In this document: positions 63,019-64,000 of the stretch, one piece after another | Numbering within the stretch: the first letter of the stretch is position 1 | Layout of the letters: the number at the start of each line of letters is the position of its first letter | Source of the DNA: Cokeromyces recurvatus | Lineage: Eukaryota; Mucoromycota; Mucoromycetes; Mucorales; Mucoraceae | DNA length: 64,000 bases | Assembly: GCF_025118155.1 (NCBI RefSeq) | Contig: NW_026251396.1 | Location: 578,501-642,500 of the forward strand | Reading direction: 5' to 3' | Notes under the pieces: model-generated | The model's database searches: none | What the model saw: the letters and a program-made list of their open reading frames with translations, nothing else | What the model was told of the DNA's origin: nothing | Program-made: the position numbers and the translations under genes

Positions 63019-64000
63019 ATGAATTTGAATACAACAGATATTGCAGAAAGAACAGCTGCAGCAAGGCGCGATGCTGAACTATTAAAAGAGAAAATTAAAC
63101 AAAAAAAAGAAAGTCTATCAGATACAACACGTAAAATGACATACTATTGTTATTAAAATATAGATAATAAACTCAACTTCTCTCTCTCTTTTTATATATA
63201 TATAAATATTTATATGCAAAATATAACCTAGTTTACCAAGTAGCACAAAAAGTAGAAAAAATACCAAGATTAACTATGAAAGTACGTCGTACATTAAAGG
63301 GACATTTAGCTAAAATATATGCAATGCATTGGGCAGGCGATAAACGTCATTTAGTATCAGCTTCACAAGATGGTAAATTATTAGTTTGGGATGCTTATTC
63401 AACACACAAATTACATGCGATACCCTTACGATCTTCTTGGGTGATGACATGTGCTTATTCACCAAGTGGATATTTTGTTGCATCAGGTGGATTAGATAAT
63501 GTATGTTCAATATACAACATAAGATCAAGAGATTCTCCCACAAAGCCAGCAAGAGAATTATCAGGTCATACAGGTTATCTTAGTTGTTGTCGATTTTTAA
63601 ATGATAATCAAATTTTAACTTCCAGTGGAGATACGACTTGTATGCTCTGGGATATTGATGCTGGTGTCAAATTAGATGAATTTACTGATCATACTGGAGA
63701 TGTCATGAGGTATGTATGTAAACCAAAAAAAAAAAAAAAAAAAAAAAAAAGAAAAGACATGATATAAATATTTATATAAAATAAAATAACACAAAAAGGT
63801 AATATAGAATGCTTATATAAATGTATATTTGTATATATAATTTTTTATTTTTATTTTATTTTTCTTTTTATTTTATTTTTTATTTTCCTCTCTTCTTTTC
63901 TTTTTTTCTTTCTCTCTCTCTCTCTTTCCATTGTCTTGCCTTGCTTCGCCTTGCCTTGCTTCGCCTTTCTATATACATACATACATACATACATACATAC
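63019..64000 (+). CDS. G-protein beta subunit (WD40), 5' part; runs off the window
   Basis: Two exons are visible (63019-63130, 63232-63709) followed by a donor GTATGT and an intron that reaches the window edge. About 197 residues are readable. The start [22 protein letters not shown] opens an N-terminal helix that pairs with G-gamma; the frame upstream of it is pyrimidine repeat and is not used. Across the first intron the sequence reads [37 protein letters not shown], then WD40 blades [64 protein letters not shown] and [13 protein letters not shown]. These match heterotrimeric G-beta, which signals in mating, nutrient or morphogenesis pathways. The remaining blades lie beyond 64000. Confidence 0.95.
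63938..64000. repeat. CCTTGCTTCG minisatellite and (CATA)n inside a G-beta intron
   Basis: Positions about 63938-63967 repeat CCTTGC and TTCGCC units, followed from about 63973 by (CATA)n to the window edge. They lie in the second intron of the G-beta gene, which also holds a poly-A run and CT repeats. Confidence 0.75.

Overview
The window is a piece of nuclear genome from an early-diverging filamentous fungus, most likely Mucoromycota (Mucorales-like). The grounds are very AT-rich DNA with long A/T homopolymers, short GT-AG introns (mostly 45-110 nt) in nearly every gene, a fused pentafunctional AROM protein, a monothiol glutaredoxin with two Grx domains, a FAR1-type transcription factor and a GCN4-like bZIP protein. 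I place it by gene content and style only and cannot name the genus.

Layout. 0-3 kb: tail of an unidentified gene, then two divergent mitochondrial genes (uS17m and a LYRM2-like LYR protein), then repeat copy A. 3-13 kb: a predicted mitochondrial protein, a SPOUT1/C9orf114-type methyltransferase, calmodulin, retromer VPS35 and the checkpoint protein Mad3. 15-26 kb: an MIT-domain protein, a BSD-domain protein, an AMMECR1-domain protein, tRNA-Ser(CGA), a small coiled-coil protein, seryl-tRNA synthetase and a small helical protein. 26-37 kb: a large low-complexity protein, AROM (ARO1) and an Hst3/Hst4-like sirtuin. 38-44 kb: an M28 membrane metallopeptidase and a Trx-Grx-Grx monothiol glutaredoxin. 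44-47.5 kb: repeat copies B and C. 47.6-51 kb: a mitochondrial EngB-type GTPase and a GUP1-type MBOAT protein, convergent. 53-64 kb: a FAR1-type transcription factor, a poly-Q/acidic protein, a GCN4-like bZIP factor and the 5' part of a G-protein beta subunit that runs off the window.

Most genes are conserved housekeeping functions with no operon logic; neighbours are independent. Exon structures were assigned by hand from GT/AG sites, reading frame and recalled family conservation; start and end below are the outer CDS limits including the stop, with exons in the evidence. The clearest unexplained item is a roughly 1.3-kb non-genic sequence present as near-identical inverted copies 44 kb apart (1438-2743 and 46220-47504). 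Its core recurs alone at 43988-44579 and carries two tiny overlapping open frames kept in all three copies. I did not find a convincing new multi-gene system.
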